8,010 nt of DNA from Gemmatimonadota bacterium (GTDB lineage Bacteria > Gemmatimonadota > Gemmatimonadetes > Gemmatimonadales > GWC2-71-9): NCBI GenBank assembly GCA_003221075.1, contig QHUF01000326.1:1-8010 (forward strand), written 5' to 3'. The translations under genes were made by a program, and so were the position numbers. The notes beneath the pieces were generated by a model. That model did no database searches. It had not been told where the DNA came from and saw nothing but the letters and a program-made list of their open reading frames with translations. Shown piece after piece: positions 1 through 5,425 of the stretch (its first letter is position 1; the number at the start of each line of letters is the position of its first letter).

Positions 1-1848
1 AATTCGCATCACACTGAAGTAGTCGGGACTGATCACTTGTGTGTTGGCGATGTTCGTGCCTGTTTCCAGTTGCCGTCCTTCGACTTCAAACGATGAATTC
101 GCCAAGACTTCGCTCATGGGCAACTGGTTGACGATTGCCACCGCTTTTACGCTCGGTATGCTACGGACCTTTTCTTGGAAGTCCTTGTAGAAAATTGCGA
201 ATCTGCCGTTGGGATACTGCAATTCTGGTAGAGACAATCGAAGCGTGACGATATTTGCCGAATCGAATCCAAGATGAACTTCGAGGAGTCGCACCAAGCT
301 TGCGATCATGAGTCCTGCTCCTGCCAGTAGGACTACAGAGAACGCAATTTCAGACATGACCAATAAACTGCGAGTACGCGCGTGGTGGCGGCTTCCCATC
401 GCATCCCGTCCACTCTCTTTCAGCATTTCGTTCAGGCGAGGATGGGAGGTTTTAAGGGCTGGCATCAGGCCAAAGAGCAAACCAGTCGCTAGGCAAGAGA
501 CCACTGCGAAAGACAAAACTCGAAAATCGAGTGAGGGTCCTACCACTTGCTGGAGCGGGAGAGACTCTTCCACCGGAACAAGCTTCAAACCCAAGAACGC
601 TAGCAGCAGCCCTACAGCTCCGCCGGCGAGAAACAGGAGCAAGTTTTCGGTTAATAGCTGGCGAATGATACGCGCTCGACCGGCACCGATGGCTATCCTG
701 GTGGCAATTTCTTTCTTTCGGACTTCTCCGCGTGTCAAAAGCAGACCGGCGATATTCGTACAGGCAATTAAAAGCATAAAGCCCACGCCGACCATCAGGA
801 CCAATATTGTTGGCCGTACATTGCCAACCATCTGCTCGCGAAGAGGAACGAGATTCACGCCAAGACCGACAGCTCCGCTGTAATAGGCGGGATATTTTTG
901 CTCAATACGAGCGAGTATTGTTTTCATCTCGGCGTGAGATTGTTGAAGACTGACTTCCGGTTTAATGTCTCCAACAAGATTCAAATAATGGTTGCCGAGG
1001 TTGGAACTATTCGCTGCAAGAGGCAATGGCTGCCACAAATCTACGTCACCGCTCGGAAGCCTAAAACTCGGGGGCATAACTCCTATAACGATGGAGCTTC
1101 TGTTATTCAAGATTACAGATTTACCGATGATCGCGGGATTCGATCCAAAGCGGTCCCGCCATAAATGATGACTGATAATTACAACTTGATCATGCCCTAG
1201 CTCATGTTCGTCGGGTGAGAATGATCTGCCAAGTACGGGCTGTGTTCCGATGACAGTGAGGAAATCCGATGTCACCCAACTGACGGAAAGTCGCGCCGGG
1301 TCTCCACGTCCTGTTAAGGTAGTTGAACCGAGAGCAAATCCAGCGACGTGGGCAAAAGTTTGGCTTTGGCGATATTCAAGGAATTCCGGCTCCGATGCCG
1401 TGAGTTCAGTCATTCCCCTGGGTGAGAACGTATTCCAAATCCTGACGATCCTATGGGAATTTGGATAAGGGAGAGGTCGCAACAAGAGAGAGTCGACAAT
1501 ACTGAAGATTGCTGTTGTTGCACCAATGCCAATTGCGAGCGTAAGCACGCAGACGACAGTGAATCCTCGGTTCTTTCGGAGTTGGCGGAAGCCGTAGCGC
1601 ACGTCCTGCCAGCACGTCTCCAGAAAGGATTCCCAGCCAGCGGAGCGGACCATTTCCTTCGTGACTTCAAGGCTCCCCTGCTCCAGGCGTACCGCGCGAA
1701 GGGCATCCTCACGGCTCATTCCCTCTTTCATCTTTTTTTCCGCTGCCATCTCCACGAAAACGCGCAGCTCTTCGTCCAACTCCGCTTCGACCCGTTCCTT
1801 TCGGAACAGCGATCGGAGACCGCCCGCCATGCTTCGGAGGAATGACAT
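1..1848 (-). CDS. MacB/FtsX-like ADOP-family ABC-type permease (3' end beyond window)
   Basis: The minus strand is open for 616 codons from ATG 1848 to the window edge; I translated it throughout and found no stop or frameshift. The product is an inner-membrane protein of the MacB/FtsX permease class. Residues 1-80 form a charged soluble 'permease prefix' region (MSFLRSMAGGLRSLFRKE start; EELDEE-like acidic helix). TM1 is about 97-118, followed by a MacB-type periplasmic core about 125-320 (LGRSFSPDE, GVMPPSF, DLWQPL). FtsX-like segments lie near 343-371, 398-422, 443-464 and 495-519, and a second periplasmic core begins near 545. Full-length relatives have about 800 residues, so roughly 200 are missing at the C-terminus. 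No ATPase partner is visible, as in orphan ADOP proteins. The start lies 7 nt after the padR stop, so the two are probably co-transcribed. Substrate is unknown; export or efflux is the family expectation. GC is lower than in the plus-strand genes, which suggests a different history. Confidence 0.93.
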   Translation of the reverse strand, partial: MSFLRSMAGGLRSLFRKERVEAELDEELRVFVEMAAEKKMKEGMSREDALRAVRLEQGSLEVTKEMVRSAGWESFLETCWQDVRYGFRQLRKNRGFTVVCVLTLAIGIGATTAIFSIVDSLLLRPLPYPNSHRIVRIWNTFSPRGMTELTASEPEFLEYRQSQTFAHVAGFALGSTTLTGRGDPARLSVSWVTSDFLTVIGTQPVLGRSFSPDEHELGHDQVVIISHHLWRDRFGSNPAIIGKSVILNNRSSIVIGVMPPSFRLPSGDVDLWQPLPLAANSSNLGNHYLNLVGDIKPEVSLQQSHAEMKTILARIEQKYPAYYSGAVGLGVNLVPLREQMVGNVRPTILVLMVGVGFMLLIACTNIAGLLLTRGEVRKKEIATRIAIGAGRARIIRQLLTENLLLFLAGGAVGLLLAFLGLKLVPVEESLPLQQVVGPSLDFRVLSFAVVSCLATGLLFGLMPALKTSHPRLNEMLKESGRDAMGSRHHARTRSLLVMSEIAFSVVLLAGAGLMIASLVRLLEVHLGFDSANIVTLRLSLPELQYPNGRFAIFYKDFQEKVRSIPSVKAVAIVNQLPMSEVLANSSFEVEGRQLETGTNIANTQVISPDYFSVMRI

Positions 1849-1855
1849 AGTTCGC

Positions 1856-2188
1856 TTAGGACGCCTCCAAGATTCTGCCGATCGCCGCCACTTGCCTTCC
1901 CCATTCCCGTGTTTCCATGTCGAGCCTCTTTCGTCCCTGGCCTGTGAGGGCGTAATACTTTGCGCGCCTGCTATTCTCCGTGGCTTTCCATTCGCTCGTG
2001 ATCAGCCCCGCTCGTTGCAGCCGCTGAAAGGCGACAAACAGCGAACCCGCATTCAGGCGGAAAACACCCTTGCTTATCTGTTCGAGACGGACGCCGATCC
2101 CATATCCGTGCATGGGTTGGAGCGCCAGCGTTTTCAGAATGAGCATGTCCAGAGTGCCTTGAACGAGATCACTCGGCTTATCCGCCAT
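1856..2188 (-). CDS. PadR-family transcriptional regulator (acidobacterial ADOP-associated type)
   Basis: The 110-residue protein is a compact PadR winged-helix regulator: LVQGTLDMLILKTLALQPMHGYGI is the family's helix 1-2 signature (about residues 8-31), followed by a recognition region ending in LNAGSLFVAFQRLQRAGLI and a wing (SEWKATENSRRAKYYALTGQGRKRL). There is no long C-terminal effector or dimerisation domain beyond the helix ending at residue 110, as in short PadR proteins next to ADOP permeases. It most likely binds DNA as a dimer and represses its own promoter and the permease gene 7 nt downstream; the ligand is unknown. The ATG at 2188 is supported by an AGGAGG Shine-Dalgarno 8 nt upstream. 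That site sits in one arm of a perfect inverted repeat (2195-2217), which suggests autoregulation. In PadR tables the usual residue is YxxLxRL; here the position reads FVAFQRL, a small deviation. Confidence 0.93.
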   Translation of the reverse strand: MADKPSDLVQGTLDMLILKTLALQPMHGYGIGVRLEQISKGVFRLNAGSLFVAFQRLQRAGLITSEWKATENSRRAKYYALTGQGRKRLDMETREWGRQVAAIGRILEAS

Positions 2189-2194
2189 AGAGCA

Positions 2195-2217
2195 TTCCTC
2201 CTGAGGACCAGGAGGAA
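2195..2217 (-). promoter_or_regulatory. Perfect 9-bp inverted repeat over the padR ribosome-binding site
   Basis: Plus-strand arms TTCCTCCTG (2195-2203) and CAGGAGGAA (2209-2217) are exact reverse complements separated by 5 nt. Read on the minus strand, the promoter-distal arm contains the AGGAGG Shine-Dalgarno of padR (2202-2197), 8 nt before the ATG. It may be an operator for PadR, or an RNA hairpin that hides the ribosome-binding site. If the candidate -35 at 2244-2239 is used, transcription would start near or inside the repeat, which favours an operator. Confidence 0.6.
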
Positions 2218-2244
2218 GGTTATCCCTCTACTACTGACTGTCAA
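2217..2244 (-). promoter_or_regulatory. Candidate sigma70 promoter for padR-permease
   Basis: A perfect TTGACA is present on the minus strand at 2244-2239. The best -10 candidates at 15-17 nt spacing are weak (ATAACC, TAACCT), so only the -35 is convincing. It lies directly upstream of the inverted repeat over the padR leader. Confidence 0.4.
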
Positions 2245-2303
2245 GTGGAGAGACTTGCAGAGAAAATCTCCTGCGGACGGGAGAACTATCAGGTTTCTTC
2301 GGG

Positions 2304-2456
2304 GAGACCGCCGACACGTTCGTCCGTAACATGGACTTCTTCCCCAGTCAGGACCGGCTGTCCCGCGACCACACCTTCACCGACGGCACGCGGCTCAGAG
2401 TCGTCCTCACGAAATCGCCGTCACCCAGCCTTGTCCTTCCCCCCGCCCCCGGGTAA
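2304..2456 (+). pseudogene. Possible 3' remnant of an unidentified high-GC gene
   Basis: In one plus-strand frame (codons starting at 2304, stop TAA 2454-2456) roughly 50 codons have third positions that are mostly G or C and a plausible protein composition (TFVRNMDFFPSQDRLSRDH, then TFTDGTRLRVVLTK). The only ATG in the segment is at 2331, with no clear ribosome-binding site, and upstream codons lose the bias at about 2290-2300, where the lower-GC padR side begins. I do not recognise the sequence. It could be the tail of a gene whose front was lost when the padR-permease block arrived, or chance. Confidence 0.3.
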
Positions 2457-2459
2457 AAT
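2431..2459 (+). promoter_or_regulatory. Sigma70-like promoter upstream of argF operon
   Basis: TTGTCC (2431-2436), a spacer of exactly 17 nt and TAAAAT (2454-2459) match the -35/-10 consensus well, and TAAAAT stands out in a very GC-rich context. A transcript would start near 2466 and run into argF-gcvT-mogA. No ARG-box or riboswitch was recognised in the leader. Confidence 0.55.
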
Positions 2460-2497
2460 CCGTCCTGTCATCGTAGCCTGTCATTTTGACCGACGTT

Positions 2498-2522
2498 CCC
2501 CCTCTCCCAGCGGGAGAGGGGG
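2498..2522. repeat. GC-rich REP-like palindrome in the argF leader
   Basis: CCCCCTCTCCC (2498-2508) and GGGAGAGGGGG (2512-2522) are perfect 11-bp inverted arms with a 3-nt loop. They are followed by a G-rich tail (2524-2534) that could pair imperfectly with the C-run at 2545-2550. This style of intergenic palindrome is common as dispersed REP-like elements. It lies where the missing N-terminal codons of argF should be. The transcript would form a very stable hairpin; there is no T-tract, so it does not look like an intrinsic terminator. Confidence 0.65.
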
Positions 2523-2570
2523 TCAGGGGGTGAGTATCGGGAGACCCCCCTCGCCGGCAAGACGCTGGCG

Positions 2571-3344
2571 ATGATCTTCGCCAAGTCCTCCACCCGCACG
2601 CGCGTCTCCTTTGAGGTCGGCGCCTATCAGCTGGGCGGCCGGGCCCTGTTTCTCTCCAGTAAGGACATCCAGATCGGTCGCGGTGAGCCGATTTCGGATA
2701 CCGCCCGGGTGCTCTCCCGATATGTCGACGGGATCATGATCCGGACGTTCGACCATGCGGAGGTCGAGGAGCTGGCGCGGTTCGCCACGGTCCCGGTGAT
2801 CAACGGCCTCACCGATCTAACCCACCCGTGTCAGGTTCTGGCCGACGTGTTCACCATCAAAGAGCACCTTGGTGGGTGGGATGGGAAGCGCGTTGCTTGG
2901 GTTGGTGATGGGAATAACATGGCCAACGCCTGGCTCGAGGCCGCCACCGTGCTCGGCTTCGAGCTGCGCCTCGCGTGCCCCGAAGGGTTCGAGCCCAACC
3001 ACGCGAAGTTCGAGGCCGCCAAGAACAGCGGGTGCGTCATGGTGACCGAGGTTCCCGAGGAGGCCGTGGAAGGGGCGCACGTCGTGAATACCGACGTGTG
3101 GGCCTCTATGGGCCAGGAAGGCGAAGCCGAAGCTCGGCGCAACGCGTTCAAGGGGTACACGGTCGACTCAGACTTGATGAGACTCGCAGATCCAAAAGCA
3201 ATCTTCCTCCACTGCTTGCCTGCACATCGAGGAGAGGAAGTGACGGCTGATGTCATCGATGGACCACAGTCCCGCGTGTGGGACGAGGCCGAAAACCGGC
3301 TCCACGTGCAAAAGGCCCTTCTCGCGACGCTGATGGGATCATGA
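2571..3344 (+). CDS. argF: Ornithine carbamoyltransferase, N-terminally truncated
   Basis: The product transfers a carbamoyl group from carbamoyl phosphate to ornithine, giving citrulline in arginine biosynthesis (cytosolic; trimer in the family). Motifs visible from ATG 2571: SSTRTR carbamoyl-phosphate loop (residues 5-10), LTHPCQ, DVWASMG ornithine loop and HCLPAHRGEEV with the active-site cysteine. The 257 residues compare with about 300-330 in the family. Homology continues upstream of the ATG (PLAGKTLA, codons from about 2547), but the frame then runs into palindrome sequence and a TGA at 2487, with no ATG, GTG or TTG start between. About 40-45 residues of the N-terminal domain are therefore absent; catalytic motifs remain, so function is uncertain. 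It could be a deletion, an alternative start such as CTG 2565, or an assembly error. The stop overlaps gcvT by 4 nt (ATGA), implying translational coupling. Confidence 0.9.
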   Translation: MIFAKSSTRTRVSFEVGAYQLGGRALFLSSKDIQIGRGEPISDTARVLSRYVDGIMIRTFDHAEVEELARFATVPVINGLTDLTHPCQVLADVFTIKEHLGGWDGKRVAWVGDGNNMANAWLEAATVLGFELRLACPEGFEPNHAKFEAAKNSGCVMVTEVPEEAVEGAHVVNTDVWASMGQEGEAEARRNAFKGYTVDSDLMRLADPKAIFLHCLPAHRGEEVTADVIDGPQSRVWDEAENRLHVQKALLATLMGS

Positions 3345-4432
3345 AGCAGACACCGCTACACGCAGTGCACGTCGCACTCGGCGCCAAGATGGTGCCGTTC
3401 GCGGGATTCGAGATGCCGGTCAGCTATCCGGCCGGGATCTCCGCCGAGCACAAAGCGGTGCGGGAGAACGTGGGTGTGTTCGACGTGTCGCACATGGGCG
3501 AGTTCGAGATCAGCGGCTCGGACCGCAACGCCTTCGTCCAGCGTGTCACCTGCAACGACGTCGGCGCGCTGAAGCCGGGCCAGGCGCAGTACTCCGGCAT
3601 TCTCACCAAGGACGGCACGTTCGTCGACGACTGCCTGGTGTACCGCTTCGAAGACAAGCTGATGATGGTCGTGAACGCGTCCAACATTAAAAAGGATTGG
3701 GACACAATAGTCGCGCAGAAGGGCGGGGCCAACGTCCGGCTGCGCGACATCTCGGACGAGACCGCGCTGCTCGCGGTGCAGGGTCCCAAGGCCGAGGCGC
3801 TCGTCGGCCAGCTCACGAGCATCGGCGTCGCCATGATTCCGTATTACCACTTCGCGCAAGGCAAAGTCGCGGGCGTGCAGTGCTTCATCTCGCGCACCGG
3901 CTACACCGGCGAGGATGGATTCGAGTTGTACTGCCGCGCGGGCGACGCCGAGACGCTATGGCACGCGTTCGTCGGTGCGGGACGCGCCGAGCCTGTGGGG
4001 CTGGGCGCGCGTGACACGCTGCGCCTCGAGGCCGGGCTGCCCCTGTATGGGAACGACATCGACGACACCACCACGCCGTACGAAGCCGGCCTGTCGTTCA
4101 TCGTGAAGCTCGAGAAAGGCTCGCCCTTCACGGGGCTCGAGGCGCTGAAGCGTCAGAAGCTCGAAGGCGTGAAGCGGCGGCTCGTGGGATTCAAGGTGAC
4201 CGAGCCGAAGACCGTCGCGCGGCCAGGCTTTGCGGTGTTTCTCGACGGGACACAGGTGGACATCGTGCGCAGCGGGACGGTGACGCCCACCGTCAACGCC
4301 GCGGTCGGAACGGCCTACTTGCCGGCCGATCGCGCGAAACCGGGGACCAAGTTCGAGATCGACGTACGGGGCAAGAGAGTGGCTGCAGAGACCCTGAAGA
4401 TGCCATTCGTCCCGCACCGCACCAAGAAATGA
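3341..4432 (+). CDS. gcvT: Glycine cleavage system T protein (aminomethyltransferase)
   Basis: This enzyme takes the aminomethyl group from lipoylated H protein, transfers the methylene to tetrahydrofolate and releases ammonia. The start at 3341 (ATGAAGCAG) gives 363 residues, the normal size, beginning with the family's MKQTPLH N-terminus. The frame is open further upstream, but that stretch overlaps the coding end of argF and has no homology. Visible motifs: VPFAGFEMPVSYP (18-30), VFDVSHMGEFEI (46-57), VDDCLVY with the folate/catalytic aspartate at residue 96, the RTGYTGEDGFE signature (185-195), LGARDTLRLEAG (221-232) and a C-terminal beta-barrel ending MPFVPHR. It overlaps argF by 4 nt at its start and mogA by 4 nt at its end (ATGA both times). 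gcvH and gcvP are not in the window; gcvH often follows gcvT, so the insertion of mogA here is noteworthy. Confidence 0.97.
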   Translation: MKQTPLHAVHVALGAKMVPFAGFEMPVSYPAGISAEHKAVRENVGVFDVSHMGEFEISGSDRNAFVQRVTCNDVGALKPGQAQYSGILTKDGTFVDDCLVYRFEDKLMMVVNASNIKKDWDTIVAQKGGANVRLRDISDETALLAVQGPKAEALVGQLTSIGVAMIPYYHFAQGKVAGVQCFISRTGYTGEDGFELYCRAGDAETLWHAFVGAGRAEPVGLGARDTLRLEAGLPLYGNDIDDTTTPYEAGLSFIVKLEKGSPFTGLEALKRQKLEGVKRRLVGFKVTEPKTVARPGFAVFLDGTQVDIVRSGTVTPTVNAAVGTAYLPADRAKPGTKFEIDVRGKRVAAETLKMPFVPHRTKK

Positions 4433-4974
4433 GCGCACTGCCCATCCGCCCATCCGCCCATCCGCCCATCCGAATCGGCATTCTCACTGTTTCCGACCTC
4501 GGCGCAGTGGGACAGCGTGCGGACACATCGGGTGATGCCATCCTGGATTGGGCGTCGGAACACGGCTACGAGGTTGTGGTGCGGAGTGTCGTCTCGGATG
4601 AGACGGACCGCATCGCGGGGAAGCTCGTGCGGTGGTCGGACTCCGGCGAAGTCGACGTCGTGCTCACGACGGGCGGCACGGGCCTCACAGAGCGCGACGT
4701 GACACCCGAAGCCACCGCCGCGATCCTGGAGCGTGGAGCCGAGGGCATCGCCGAGGCCATCCGCGCGGCTTCGGGACCTGGGTTCCCACGCGCATGGCTA
4801 TCGCGCGGCAAGGCGGGCACGCGAGGAAAGACGCTGATCATCAACCTGCCAGGCTCGACCAATGGCGTGAAGGAAGGACTGGCCGTGCTCGCGACATTCA
4901 TCGAGCACGCCGTGGACTTGGTGAGCGGCGCTGACACCAGACACCAGACACCTGACACCGCCTCTTATGTCTGA
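4429..4974 (+). CDS. mogA: Molybdopterin adenylyltransferase, MogA/MoaB family
   Basis: Adenylates molybdopterin before metal insertion in molybdenum-cofactor synthesis. The 181-residue protein has the MoCF-binding fold: IGILTVSDLGAVGQRADTSG (17-36), TTGGTGLTERDVTPEA (80-95, the cofactor-binding GGTG loop), SRGKAGTRG (125-133) and LIINLPGS (136-143). The N-terminal 15 residues (MSALPIRPSAHPPIR) come from four 8-bp repeats, and the last 15 or so (after LVSG) come from four 7-bp repeats; neither end belongs to the conserved domain. The ATG overlaps the gcvT stop (ATGA); its own stop overlaps the next gene by 8 nt. MogA and MoaB cannot be firmly separated by eye; no other Moco gene is in the window. 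Confidence 0.92.
   Translation: MSALPIRPSAHPPIRIGILTVSDLGAVGQRADTSGDAILDWASEHGYEVVVRSVVSDETDRIAGKLVRWSDSGEVDVVLTTGGTGLTERDVTPEATAAILERGAEGIAEAIRAASGPGFPRAWLSRGKAGTRGKTLIINLPGSTNGVKEGLAVLATFIEHAVDLVSGADTRHQTPDTASYV
4441..4472 (+). repeat. Four perfect 8-bp tandem repeats (CCCATCCG) at the start of mogA
   Basis: CCCATCCG occurs at 4441, 4449, 4457 and 4465 without mismatch, starting 9 nt after the mogA ATG ends. The unit is not a multiple of three, so each copy is read in a different frame (PIR, PSAH, PPIR), and gain or loss of one copy would frameshift the gene. Confidence 0.95.
4933..4960 (+). repeat. Four 7-bp tandem repeats (GACACCN) at the end of mogA
   Basis: GACACCA, GACACCA, GACACCT and GACACCG are contiguous from 4933. 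They encode the non-conserved tail of the MogA-like protein and end just before the start codon of the next gene at 4967. Confidence 0.93.
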
Positions 4975-5413
4975 CCGCGTCCTCATTACTACGGATGACC
5001 TGGAGCAAGCCGTCCGGGTCAATGCAAGCCTGGAGCAGGCTGGCTTCGACACCGCGATGGTCTCCTCGCTCGACGACGTGCGTCAAGCCGTCCGGAGCAA
5101 GGAGCAGGGAGCGGCGAGCCGGGAGCCCGATGCCATCGTGCTGACGGGCGGGCTGCACGAGTCCACGGCGCAACGGCTCCTGACGGCGGCGCGCGAGCAT
5201 GCGGTCTCGACGCTTGGCCTGGTCGAGACGACCGATGAGGATCCCGACCAGATCGGCCGCGAGCTGGGGCTCACCGATTGGCTGGTAAAGCCGGCCGATC
5301 CCGCCGAAGTCACGGCGACGGTGCGGCGGCTCATCGAGCGGCGGCGCCTCCAGCAGCGCACCGGCATCCTCGGCGAATCGGCGGCGATCCAGGAAGTGCT
5401 GGTGAAGATGTGA
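4967..5413 (+). CDS. N-terminal half of a broken NtrC-type regulator: degenerate receiver domain
   Basis: The 148-residue frame encodes a CheY-like receiver followed by the first residues of a sigma54-activator AAA+ domain (GILGESAAIQEVLVKM), then hits TGA at 5411-5413 exactly where the family continues into the Walker A region. The acidic pair survives (TTDDLEQA, 9-16) and so does the late lysine (DWLVKPADP, K108). The phospho-acceptor position reads T60 (PDAIVLTGG instead of a DLLLLD-like motif), so phosphorylation is unlikely. Residues 43-55 come from a 7-bp repeat tract. The ATG at 4967 overlaps mogA by 8 nt and has no clear Shine-Dalgarno. The continuation is in another frame from 5410. 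Together they read as one gene with an internal deletion; less likely, this is a real stand-alone receiver. Confidence 0.8.
   Translation: MSDRVLITTDDLEQAVRVNASLEQAGFDTAMVSSLDDVRQAVRSKEQGAASREPDAIVLTGGLHESTAQRLLTAAREHAVSTLGLVETTDEDPDQIGRELGLTDWLVKPADPAEVTATVRRLIERRRLQQRTGILGESAAIQEVLVKM
5094..5128 (+). repeat. Five degenerate 7-bp tandem repeats in the receiver-domain gene
   Basis: GGAGCAA, GGAGCAG, GGAGCGG, CGAGCCG and GGAGCCC are contiguous. They encode the loop RSKEQGAASREPD just before the phospho-acceptor strand, a position where receivers tolerate length change. Confidence 0.85.
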
Positions 5414-5425
5414 ACTGCGCGGCGC
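5395..5425 (+). other. Deletion/frameshift junction removing the Walker A region
   Basis: Upstream of the junction the protein reads EVLVKM; downstream it reads VNCAALPDTLLESELFGH. In NtrC-type activators about 40 residues, including the ATP-binding GESGTGKE loop, lie between these blocks. The frame also changes (codons at 2 mod 3 before, 1 mod 3 after), so the loss is 3n+1 bases. GTG 5410-5412 overlaps the TGA 5411-5413. Confidence 0.85.

Noticed and set aside
308..883. Plus-strand open frame opposite the permease
   Set aside because: The minus strand here encodes continuous FtsX/MacB sequence with transmembrane segments; the plus frame shows no family features.
2498..2534. Intrinsic terminator in the argF leader
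   Set aside because: The hairpin is strong but has no T-tract on either strand, and it lies between a promoter and the gene it should serve.
2245..2574. Plus-strand open frame spanning the intergenic region into argF
   Set aside because: Low-complexity Pro/Ser/Arg translation, crosses the palindrome and the argF front in the wrong frame, with no ribosome-binding site.
4441..4472. Short direct repeats considered as a CRISPR array
   Set aside because: Units are 7-8 bp, directly adjacent without spacers, and inside coding sequence.
5401..5415. Programmed ribosomal frameshift joining the two regulator halves
   Set aside because: No slippery heptamer is present, and a frameshift could not restore the missing ~40 residues with the Walker A loop.
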